A stretch of DNA of 64,000 nt from Pagrus major (lineage: Eukaryota > Chordata > Actinopteri > Spariformes > Sparidae): contig NC_133238.1 in the NCBI RefSeq assembly GCF_040436345.1, positions 1,178,501 to 1,242,500 on the forward strand, given 5' to 3'. Positions within the stretch are counted from its first letter, which is position 1. Every line of letters starts with the position of its first letter. A program made the translations under genes and the position numbers. The notes under the pieces were generated by a model. That model worked only from the letters and a program-made list of their open reading frames with translations. It searched no databases and had not been told where the DNA came from. Below are positions 54,781 to 64,000 of this stretch, in pieces.

Positions 54781-54980
54781 CCCCTCCCTCCCCCCTTCCT
54801 ATCTGCCTCTTTCTCTCCCCTCTTCTCTGCTTCTTTTTCTCCCCCGGCCTCTTTCTCTCCTCTCCCTCTCTTTCCCCTCTCCCTGCCTTTCTCTCCTCTC
54901 CCCCCCCCCCCCCCCCCCCCCCCCCGCCCCTTTCTCTCCCCTCCTCTCTGCCTCTTTCTCTTCTCTCCCTCCCCTCCTCT
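54780..54980. repeat. CT-rich tract with a 26-base C run
   Basis: Polypyrimidine sequence (C run at 54,900-54,925). Its long open frames are compositional artefacts. Confidence 0.9.
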
Positions 54981-55939
54981 CACCTGAATGAGTCCCATGC
55001 AACAAAACTGAAGGAGGCCTTTGTCTAGAAACCCATCATCAAAGAACCCGTCATCTGAGGTCTGCAAACAAGGATAACCAGAACTCCACACACTGGCTGC
55101 GAAGAAAACCCCACCAATATTCAATTCTTTGATTGGCGGTGCTGACTCCCTCCAAGTAACTATCAAGGGTGCTGTCTGAGTGAACGGGGACGAGGAAACG
55201 CTGAAAGCCTCTAACATAGCCATTTTCGGTTCCAAGATCGCCTCTCACAATTCTAGGGCAGCCCCCTAAATGCTGCACTGCCTCTATGTAATAACCTCCG
55301 ATCAACTTTGGGTCACTACTAGTTGTGTACGCATTAAGCCAGATTATTTTTCTTGAAAACCCATCAATACTTCCATTGACACAAATGCCATATGGCTTCA
55401 GTTTATCATACGAGTCCAAGTGCCAGATGAAGTTTGGCCCTTTTGAGAAGTAGCTCCGTCATCTGAGACGTCCTGCTTGCGTTAATGACCCTCCTCTTGA
55501 ATCCAGCTCCTTCAACACCAAGCGCACATCCTCTTTCCTCACTGGTAGTCCATATTCTCTGCATTTGGCGTACATCCAACGGTACCCATGAAGCTGTCCA
55601 GAGTATTGCAGTTGGTTGCTAATGAATTCACCCAGGACCGCAAGGTCAGAGTACGCTTTGTGACGAAAGAGTCCCCTTGCGTTAAGTAGTCTCTTCAGAT
55701 GTCTCTTACTTATGAGAAAACCGTGTCTACTGCCAAGCACTGATTTAATGTCTTTATATTTGAGGCCAATCTCAAAATAAAACTCTATAAACCTCTCCCA
55801 CGGGTGTGTGTGCTCCATTTTTGTATTTGTTTGTTTTTGTTTTCGGTTTCCCTGACCCAGAAATACATTGACCTAAATTAAAACATTTTTGCGAGATCTC
55901 GCAAAAGTACATGTCCCTTACGGGGCTCCGTACCTTGTC

Positions 55940-57300
55940 AATACCAATGCACCAAATGCTCTGGGAGAACCTTCCCCTTGACAAGGCAAATTCAACACAG
56001 AGGAATTCAACATGCCCATGAAGCCAATTTTACTATTACATGTGGACTTTGATGAGCCTAGGATAGAAACAGTTGTTGAAAATCCTCCTCATATGGATAA
56101 ACTATTGCTCAATTGTGTGCCACATAATTAGAAATATTGGCATGTTTTTTTCCGATACAAGGAGAGATTACTGGCATTATAATGGCTCCTAAGGTGAGAA
56201 AAAGAAATGTTGTGTTAAATTCACTTTTTCCTGACAGAAATGTTGGTATTCGGGGATGTTATAACACCCAAGTGTCAGTACTGAACGTCTAATGGAAGTG
56301 CTTGTTTTCATCACTGACAGGCTGAGGTTATTATTGCAAGTGTTTGACAAAATAATGAAAATGAATACTACAGTGAGATACCTTTTTGTAACCAGAAACA
56401 CGTCTCGTTCAAGGAGAAGCCTGGCTCTGAGGTCATGAGCTCATGAGGTGAAACAGGTTTAGGTGTATTTATGTCAGAGATTGAAATTGTGAAATATATG
56501 TGTATTGAGCTGAGGAACTGAGATTAATATTTTGTCCGGATATATGGAACAGGATGACATCGCCTATATGCAACGACCAAAGCCATTTCAAGCTTTACCT
56601 TTTTTAAAACTATGATAACTACATTGATACTACACAGAACCAAAATTTGGTTGCAAGAAAGTTAATACTAGTGGAGATATGATTCGGTTTGATAAAAAAT
56701 GACTTCCTGTTATTTATTTAATTACTGCAAACCTTCAGGAACAACTATTTCAATTAATTAATGATGACAAGTTTTCTCGGGGTCTCTTGGATGTTCAGGG
56801 CAAATTTCAGCCCAAACCAGTGAAAAATTAACAATTGGTGAAGCTTCGAATACACATACAAGAAATCACAAAAATTCTGAAATTTAGCTCAGGGGGCCAA
56901 ACGTAAAACATTCATAACTTAAAAATTCCTAAAGAGTACAGCTATACAATTTTCAAGTAAAAAGGAAGTTTCATCATTAGTGTTTTTTGAGAAAATCCAT
57001 GACATGAACTCAGAAAAGTTCTGGATTTTGGGTGAGTTGGCATGGAAAGACCCATTATGTGCACTGAAGAGGAATGTCATCATGTCCGTATATTATCTGG
57101 ACTGGGTCCAAGGCATTTGCTGCGGGAAAGCAAGCGTTTCATTTTGTGAATTTCTGTTCTGTCTAGCACAAAGTCACAGAACACAGAGAGTAGATGCTCT
57201 GCCCAGCCCAGCTAACATTAGCAAGACAGACAGACTACAGAGAGATGCACTGGCACTGCAAGCTAGTGCACATAAACTTAATATTGCTGTTATCTGCTGA
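55940..57300. other. Unassigned AT-rich sequence
   Basis: No coding signal or TE motif that I can support. Confidence 0.35.
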
Positions 57301-57329
57301 TCACGCTCCATGGTTGGTGGGACAAGTCA

Positions 57330-57506
57330 TGTTTTCTCGAGGTAAAACTACTGTTTTTAGCAATATTGTATATATTATAGTCACTGTTTGTTTATTGTTT
57401 ATTGTCTTCAATGTATGCACCTTATTCACCTAGACAAATTCCTCGTTGGTGTAAAATCCTTCTTGGCAATAAATCTGTTTCTGATTCTGATTCTGATTCT
57501 GATTCT
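57330..57506 (+). repeat. LINE (CR1/Rex-like) 3' end with (TTCTGA)n tail
   Basis: GGCAATAAATCTG followed by five TTCTGA/GATTCT units (57,478-57,506) is the usual 3' terminus of fish CR1/Rex1-type LINEs. Confidence 0.6.
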
Positions 57507-58039
57507 ACAGTAGTCTGGTGGATTTGAAGACAGCTTAAAAGGATATTACAGATTCAGTTCTAGTTTAGTTTTTTTAGTTTAGTTTAGTTTAGTTTATTTC
57601 AAACATGTAAATAAAATAAATTAAAAAAGAGAAAAGCATTATCAAACAAAATAAAAAGACATTCACCAGTCAAAGAAAAAAAATTAAGGAATGAAGGAAA
57701 TGCGAAAAAAGGAAAACAAACAAAAACTTGATTCCTCCATTCCCATTCATCATCCCAATTTTTAGACATGATTATGGTAGCCATGATACACACATCCTAA
57801 TACCCAAAATAATAATAATGCTGAAATTAAATTAAATAACATGTCCAAAAAGGAGTAGGAAGAAGTGTAAAACTTATTTACTCCTACCCTACTTTCACCC
57901 ACATTAAATACTCATATCAAAGTGCTTCCCTATTCATCATGTGCATCTTGAGAGTAACCTACCAACGAGAAAACAAAGAAAATTTCAACCAATGAAACTT
58001 GAAGAATACATCCATGCACACATACATACCCACATACAA

Positions 58040-58273
<234 letters not shown>

Positions 58274-58431
58274 CGCCTACATACACACATGATTCATCCA
58301 TACATGAACATACTTCCATGTACAGAGGTAACATAAATATCCGTAACAAATAAAGTCGATGACTAAACAATGAACAGCTGGTCATATTTAAAACACCTTC
58401 CTCACTCCTGTATTGTATAAAAATGTTTTCC

Positions 58432-59055
58432 TTATATTTCTTTTTGAACTGTTTTATGGTTGTGCATTCTTTTAACTCCACATTCATACCGGTCCATAGT
58501 CTTACACCAGAAACAGGAACACAAAAACTTCTCATTGTGGTGCGCACCCTCAAAGTTTCGTATTGCTCTCTTTTGAAGTATGAACAGTGAGTGTAACCTG
58601 CTTTTGTAGTTATTGCCCCAGATTTCAGCACAGTAGATGAGATATGGAAGGACTAGGGAACAGTTTAAAGTGTGAAGTGCTTTATGATCCAAAACCTGTC
58701 TTGCTCTGATTAAAACTGCAGTGGTCTTTGAGACTGTTTGTTGTACGTGCTTGATGTGGGATTTCCAGTTAATTTTTTCATCTATTGTCACCCCAAGAAA
58801 TTTAATTTCATTTACCCTTTCAATCACATCACCATCTAATAAAACTTTTATCTGTATATCATTCTTCCTGCTACCAAAATGCATTATTTTTGTTTTGTTC
58901 AAGTTTAATGATAATTTATTTTCATTAAACCATAGTTTTAGTTTATCCAATTCTGTGGTGACATTAAGCATTAATCGCTGTAAATCATTTCCAGAGCAAA
59001 ACAAATTTGTATAATCTGCAAATAGTACAGGTTTTAATATTTTAACACATGGCAT
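58432..59055 (-). pseudogene. LINE reverse transcriptase fragment with altered catalytic motif
   Basis: Reads VLFADYTNLFCSGNDLQRLM, where the family has FADD: the second catalytic Asp is Tyr. Then NENKLSLNLNKTKIMHFG, IKFLGVTIDEKINWKSHIKH and [20 protein letters not shown], the post-catalytic thumb region. The frame breaks after FILQKRAIR. Not functional. Confidence 0.7.
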
Positions 59056-59696
59056 AAATCATTAATATAAAGTATTTGGGTATATAAAGTATATAGTATA
59101 TAGTATATAGTAGTAGTATAGTATATAAAATATAAAGTATAATTTGGGTCCCAACACTGACCCCTGGGGGACACCACAAGTAATTTGCAAGGATCTGGAA
59201 CAAAAATCACCCAGTTTTACAAATTGACTTGACTGGTTGATGCCTTCATTCACTGTGCAGAAGCTTTAGATTAGCACATGTGCATTACATATACCAAAGT
59301 TAAACAGTCCTGTGCTTAGCCATGCTATGCTTGGCTCACCTTTGAAGAAAAGGTGCTAATGCCAAGCTGGGGAAAGTTGTGGTCCCAATTTTGAACAGTG
59401 CCATCCTGCTGTGTGGTGTGGAAGAAACTGGTTGTTCCATGTTAAATTAGTAGCTCTGTACCAACTTGCTTCATGTTCCACTGCTTATGGAGTTGTGTCA
59501 CAGCTGCTGGTGCTAACTGAACTTAGGTACTAGCAGGACCTTGCATCACTGCTGTGGGGAGCAGATCACTGGCAGCTCTGAGTAGCTGTTGAGCCCAGGA
59601 GGGTCCAGGAGAAGAACTGGGGGGTAATGCTGCCCAATGGGAGAAGAGATAGAACAAAGGAGGGAGCTGGAGTTTTGATAACCTGGTCATTTGATA

Positions 59697-59767
59697 ACCC
59701 AGTTTTGAGCTACTATTGGTCAGGGTGACAGACAGGGGGTCTGACCAATAGTAGCTCAAAACTGGGT
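59697..59767. repeat. Perfect hairpin: 27-bp arms, 17-nt loop
   Basis: 59697-59723 (ACCCAGTTTTGAGCTACTAT...) and 59741-59767 are exact reverse complements. No gene adjacent. Confidence 0.9.
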
Positions 59768-60478
59768 CTTTGGGCAGTCTCTGCACCTAAGTGTGAAGAG
59801 TTCTGGGGAATTGAGTTCTGTGTTGCCTCAAAGGCATTTCTGTTGTTCATTGTAATGTGTGCTTTAAGATAAGTCATTCTTACTTGTTGTAGTCAAATAA
59901 TAAGAGCAAAAGGGTTAAAAAGTTTATTAAGAAGATTTTATTTTGACAGTCGCGTCACTGCTGACATCACTTCCTGACAGGTCACGTGTGTTAGTTGATT
60001 TCCTGTTTAGTTCCTTTTCTCCTTGGACTTAGAGTGAGGCAGACATGCTCTGAAGCTATCCTAGCCATCCGCTGACAAATATTGTACAGGCAACGCCGTA
60101 AGTGCATACATTTCATGTGTAAGATGTTAAAAAACAATAAATAGCCATAGCTGCTAGAATATATATTTCATTTGTTGGTAAAAAAACATTTTGTCTATCT
60201 TATTTACACATTTAAAAACGTTCTGCTGATGATGATTACAGTAATTCATTGTGCCTGTAACTATGTTAATTCATGCTTTATGTTGTTTAAAGTGCAATAT
60301 TTGTTGTATTTACAGTTTTCACCGAATGTCATTGAAGACTGCCGAGTAAACAGTCAACTTCACCACGACTCATGTTTTCATTGGACTCGGTTTAACTCGG
60401 TGTTGAAACAGAGTTGCTACACTCTGAGTGAGAACACTACAGTGAAAAGGTGGCACTCAATGTTTCCAAGTGGTCGAG

Positions 60479-62715
60479 ATGGCAGCTAGCAACAAATCAG
60501 GAGCAACAAGTGCTAAGAGTAACGCATCGTCGTCATCAAGTGTAGCTCGTGCTAGAGCTAAAGCAGAAGCTGCTAAGGTAAGAGCTTCATATGCTAGCCA
60601 GGAGGCTAAATTAAAACTGGAAAAGGCTGCTAAAGAAGCAGAAAGGAAAACAAGAGAGGCTCAAAGTGAGTTAGAGACTGCTAGAATCGATACGGAGCTG
60701 GAAGTGCTAACGCTACATCGTGAAGCAGATGCAGCCATCGCGGAAGCACAAGTGTTGGAGGATGTGGACGCCATATTGGAAAATAAGAAATCTGAGTCAG
60801 AAGAAAGGTTTAGACAGCAACGCACCAGTGATTATGTTCAATCTCAAAGGGAGATGACACATACTTACCTGTACCGAACCTGTCTGAACTGAACAGAGCT
60901 GAGCCAAAAACTGACACTAAAAGAATAAACTCTTCCACTCACGTACATGCTCAGTCATACACACCCCCACATATGCTTCCAGCTACCACACCACTCCCTT
61001 CAGACCCTCTGGCACAGTATTTGGCACGACGAGATCTTGTTGTGTCAGGTCTGTACCAATTTGATGATAAGCCGGAGAACTTCCGTGCATGGCAGTCCTC
61101 ATTCACCAATGCAGTGGCTGAAGTCCAACTCACAGCAACACAAGAACTATACCTCATGACCAAGTGGTTAGGGAAGGAGTCTGGTGAACAAGTGAGACGC
61201 ATACGCTCAGTGCATGTAAACAACGCCAATCTAGCTCTACGCAAGTCATGGGAGAGGCTGCGTGACTGCTATGCTGCCCCTGAAATAATTGAACAGTCAC
61301 TCTTCCACAGGCTAGACAGCTTTCCAAGGATTTCGGCCAAGAATCACACCAAATTACGTGAACTTGGAGATTTGCTCATGGAGATACAAGGAGCCAAGGA
61401 GGATGGATATCTCTCTGGGCTGTCGTATCTAGATACCTCCCGAGGCATCGGACCAATTGTGGATAAGCTTCCATATGGACTTCAGGAGAAGTGGGTCTCA
61501 TCCGGGTCATGGTACAAGGAAGAGAACAACGGTCGCTTCCCTCCCTTCATTTATTTTTGTGACTTTGTGTGCCACGAGGCAAAGAAGCGAAACGACCCCA
61601 GCTTTATTCATCAAAGCAGCGGCCCAAATCCTACAAAACCAGAACGGCTACCCGTGAAGAGCTTTAACACCAACAAATCTATCACAGTTCACAAAACAGA
61701 GGTCTCTACAATCAATAATCACCCTAACAAGAACTGCCCACTGCACAATAAACCACATCCACTCAAAAAATGCAGGACATTCAGATACAAATCTATCGAC
61801 GACAGAAAGGCTTTTCTAAAACAGAAAGGAATATGCTTCAAGTGTTGTTCTTCAACCTCACATGTAGCCAAAGACTGCAAATCTTCTGTGAAGTGCTTAG
61901 AGTGTGAGAGCACCAATCATGACGCAGCCATGCACCCTGGCCCATTGCTTCAACCCACCAAGGCTCCTCCACTGCCACAAGAGAATGGCGGGGAGGGAGA
62001 AGATTCTAACGTGACTGATGTTAGGACAAGTTGCACAGAAGTTTGTGGCCTAGGTCAGTGGGGACGTTCCTGCTCCAAGATTTGTCTGGTGAAGGTTTAT
62101 CCCGAACATTCAAGGCACAAAGCTATTAAAGCTTATGTGATCCTGGACGACCAGAGCAATCGCTCTTTAGCCAGACCAGAGCTCTTCGAGCTGTTCAATG
62201 TGGAGAACAAACCACTTTCATACCACCTCAGAACATGCTCAGGCATCGTGGAAACTTATGGCAGGAAGGCTGAAGGATTCCAGATAGAGTCACTGGATGG
62301 AGAAGTGCTCATCTCTCTCCCACCGCTCCTTGAGTGTCTTGAAATCCCAAACAATCAAGTTGAGATCCCAACGCCAAGTGCAGTCTTGCACCAGCCTCAT
62401 CTCCATCACATCGCCAAACGCATTCCTGAGCTGGACCCAGAGGCGGAGATACTCCTGCTACTCGGAAGAGATGTGCTTAGAGCACACAAGGTCAGGCAAC
62501 AAGTAAACGGACCACACAACGCTCCCTTTGCACAACGTCTCGATCTAGGCTGGGTGGTGATAGGAGAAGTGTGTTTAGGTAACATGCATAAGCCAACAGT
62601 CGACACATTCAAGACCCATGTGTTAGATGGTGGTCGCCATTCCATTTTTCAGCCTTGTACAAGTTTCATGCACGTCAAGGAAACACAACCAAGCATCAGC
62701 AAGCCTAGCAAATGA
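60479..62715 (+). pseudogene. BEL/Pao Gag-protease region
   Basis: ATG 60479 follows AAGTGGTCGAG. The first part (60,479-60,892) is an Ala/Lys/Glu-rich helix (ARAKAEAAKVRASYASQEAK), a typical BEL Gag N-terminus. A one-base shift near 60,865 moves the frame to the 60,973-62,715 stretch, which reads continuously from about 60,868. That stretch has a DUF1759-type Gag core (GLYQFDDKPENFRAWQSSFT), zinc knuckles (CFKCCSSTSHVAKDC and CLECESTNHDAAMH) and a protease segment around AYVILDDQSNRSLARPELF. TGA at 62,713-62,715 ends it, although the same frame stays open afterwards. Confidence 0.75.
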
Positions 62716-64000
62716 CCGGAGAGGATGTTAGGACACACAGTGTTCGACCAAACCGAACATGATAACAAACCTGCTCCATCAATCGAAGACGTCTCCTTTC
62801 TGAAGATCATGGACACCAATGTCTACAGAGACGACGCTCACAATTGGGTTGCCCCGTTACCCTTTAAGGAGCCACGTCAGCGCTTGCCAAATAACAGAGA
62901 GCATGCAGTCAAGCCGTTTGGATCTCTGCAGCGGCAATTCAAGAGGAATCCTGAGACGCAGGAACAATATGTTGCATTCATGAAGAAGATCTTTGCCAAC
63001 GGTCATGCAGAAGTAGCGCCGCCATTGGAGGAAGACGAGGAGTGCTGGTATCTTCCATCGTTCGGAGTATACCATCCACAAAAGCCCAACCAAATCAGGG
63101 TAGTTTTCGATTCCAGCGCCCAGTACGCCGGCGTCTCCCTCAATGACGTGCTTCTGACAGGTCCCGACCTTAACAATTCTCTGCTAGGCGTCCTTCTACG
63201 CTTTCGGAAGGAGAGAGCAGCCGTCCTAGCCGACATCCAACAAATGTTTCATTGCTTTTTGGTGCATGAGAACCATCGCAACTTCCTTCGTTTTTTGTGG
63301 CACGAGGATAACAACCTCAGTAAGCCGGTTGTCGACTACCGCATGAGAGTTCATGTTTTTGGCAATTCGCCGTCTCCTGCCATAGCCATTTATGGCCTGC
63401 GAAGAGCCATTACAGAAGGCGCCCAGAAGTATGGACCTGACACAGTGAAGTTCGTGGAGAGACACTTCTACGTGGATGTTGGCTTGGTGTCTCTGCCATC
63501 GGAAGCAGAAGCAATCGACCTCCTCCGACGAACACAGGCGTCACTTGCTGAATCAAACCTCCGCTTACACAAGTTCGTGTCGAACAGTCCAGCAGTCATT
63601 GGAGCTTTCCCACCTGAGGATTGTGTTCCAGTCGTCAAGCATCTAGACCTGAGTGGAGAAACGGCACCCATGCAGCGTAGCTTAGGCTTACTATGGGAGA
63701 TCAGGTCAGATACATTCACCTTTTCTGCATCTACTGTTGTCAAACCCTTCACCCGACGCGGAGTCCTCTCCATTGTCAACAGCGTTTTTGATCCCCTGGG
63801 TCTGTTGGCACCCGTCACGATCCAGGGAAGAGCCCTCCTTAGGGAACTTACTTCAGAGCTATCCGACTGGGATACACCCCTCCCAGAAGACAAGCTGAAG
63901 AAATGGGAAACCTGGAGAGATTCTCTTCAGGTCTTAAAGGAGCTACATGTGCCACGCACATACACACTAACTTCACTCATCAAAGCTGTGCACACAGAAC
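62716..64000 (+). CDS. BEL/Pao reverse transcriptase region (open to the window edge)
   Basis: The same frame as gag-protease continues for about 428 codons after the TGA with no further stop and runs out of the window. Landmarks: YLPSFGVYHPQKPNQIRVVF followed by DSSAQYAGVSLNDVLLTGPD (RT entry), AAVLADIQQMFHCFLVHEN (first catalytic Asp), FGNSPSPAIAIYGLRRA (normally followed by the catalytic box) and HFYVDVGLVSLPSEAEAIDL. The canonical YVDD box is YVDV here, so the second catalytic Asp is lost. Further along: TRRGVLSIVNSVFDPLGLLA followed by PVTIQGRALL, characteristic of BEL/Pao. Confidence 0.75.

Larger units (their letters stand above)
53278..55818 (-). pseudogene. IS3-like DDE integrase/transposase gene (IS3EU-type), two exons, one nonsense codon and one indel
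   Basis: Start ATG at 55,818 (MEHTHPWERFIEFYFEIGLK). Exon 1 is 55818-54984, the intron 54983-53527 (CAG|GTGAGA ... TTTTTAACAG), and exon 2 53526-53278. The N-terminal part has a helix-turn-helix-like region and GYRWMYAKCREYGLPVRKED, strongly reminiscent of the IS3-family segment before the catalytic core. The core shows CVNGSIDGFSRKIIWLNAY (Asp), RIVRGDLGTENGYV (Asp) and NQRIEYWWGFLR (Glu). Exon 2 encodes DTAHVWNAHTIRPSKN and GRPNLMCALLELYG. Damage: in-frame TGA at 55,459-55,461, and a frame change near 55,055. Assignment to IS3EU is from family knowledge. Integrase-like role in cut-and-paste transposition is inferred. Confidence 0.65.
43284..55913. mobile_element. Candidate composite IS3EU-like DNA transposon carrying HECT ligase and integrase genes (split by a Gypsy element)
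   Basis: 43284-43310 (ATGTCCTTTTTGCAAGATCT then CGCAAAG) and 55888-55913 read inverted (ATGTACTTTTGCGAGATCTC then GCAAA) match at about 88% over 26 bp and share a palindromic TTGCGAGATCTCGCAA-like core. Just inside the right end starts an IS3-like integrase gene reading inward (-). About 60 bp inside the left end is a candidate first exon of an inward-reading gene (+) whose later exons have HECT homology. Outer boundaries beyond these arms and target duplications are not resolved. Removing the Gypsy insertion leaves about 7.3 kb. The unity of the element is inference. Confidence 0.5.
59870..64000 (+). mobile_element. BEL/Pao LTR retrotransposon, 5' part, running off the window
   Basis: Gag and pol frames from 60,479 to the window edge have BEL/Pao order and motifs. 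The 5' LTR and leader should lie within about 59,850-60,470, which holds an AATAAA near 60,137. Because the 3' LTR is outside the window, LTR limits cannot be set. Gag is frameshifted, and a stop separates the gag-protease frame from RT. Confidence 0.75.

Noticed and set aside
54576..55235. Pro/Ser-rich and Gly/Arg-rich frames on both strands
   Set aside because: They run through the CT-rich and poly(C) tract in the integrase intron. Composition artefacts, except that the right end overlaps the true integrase exon.
62857..63893. Several minus-strand frames near the right edge
   Set aside because: Antisense shadows of the plus-strand BEL/Pao RT frame, which is open throughout.

Overview
The window is nuclear DNA from a vertebrate, almost certainly a ray-finned (teleost) fish. 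It is AT-rich and intron-containing. It carries one clearly functional host gene, prmt1 (protein arginine methyltransferase 1), embedded in a dense, nested set of fish-type transposable elements (TEs). No prokaryotic features, CRISPR arrays, tRNA or rRNA genes were seen.

Layout. 1-0.7 kb: terminal exon and poly(A) site of an unidentified gene with a very acidic C-terminus (+). 1-2.1 kb: degenerate TE-like sequence. 2.1-3.9 kb: a hAT (Charlie / GTF2IRD2-like) transposon that stops abruptly where a 7.5-kb CACTA (EnSpm) element begins (3.92-11.46 kb). The CACTA element has a decayed transposase gene and a spliced, nearly intact second gene, both on the minus strand. 12.1-14.7 kb: inverted repeats of a DNA element flanking a 5'-truncated L2-type LINE. 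15.26-20.38 kb: a full-length but dead L1/Tx1-type LINE with a perfect 16-bp target-site duplication. 22.4-26.9 kb: an old endogenous-retrovirus pol fragment (-) split by a ZMYM-like hAT element with a perfect 8-bp target-site duplication. 28.2-28.7 kb: an internally deleted Tc1/mariner copy. 30-31.3 kb: a large foldback repeat and LINE fragments.

34.2-40.9 kb: prmt1 on the minus strand. All ten coding exons can be resolved to the base, with phase-consistent splice sites, giving 348 codons plus stop. An I-type LINE 3' end and its (GAA)n tail lie directly upstream of the prmt1 start codon.

43.3-55.9 kb: the most interesting structure. It looks like one composite DNA transposon. Its imperfect inverted ends share a palindromic core, and it has an IS3-like DDE integrase/transposase gene reading inward from the right end. 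A HECT-type ubiquitin-ligase gene reads inward from the left side. A perfect 46-bp-arm hairpin sits between the two convergent genes. The left portion was later interrupted by a 5.36-kb Ty3/Gypsy retrotransposon (43,448-48,808). 57.3-59.3 kb: LINE remnants with a long AT/AC microsatellite. 59.9-64 kb: the 5' part of a BEL/Pao retrotransposon that runs off the window.

Apart from prmt1 and the acidic exon, nearly every coding signal belongs to a mobile element. Most of these are broken by nonsense codons, frameshifts or deletion of catalytic segments.
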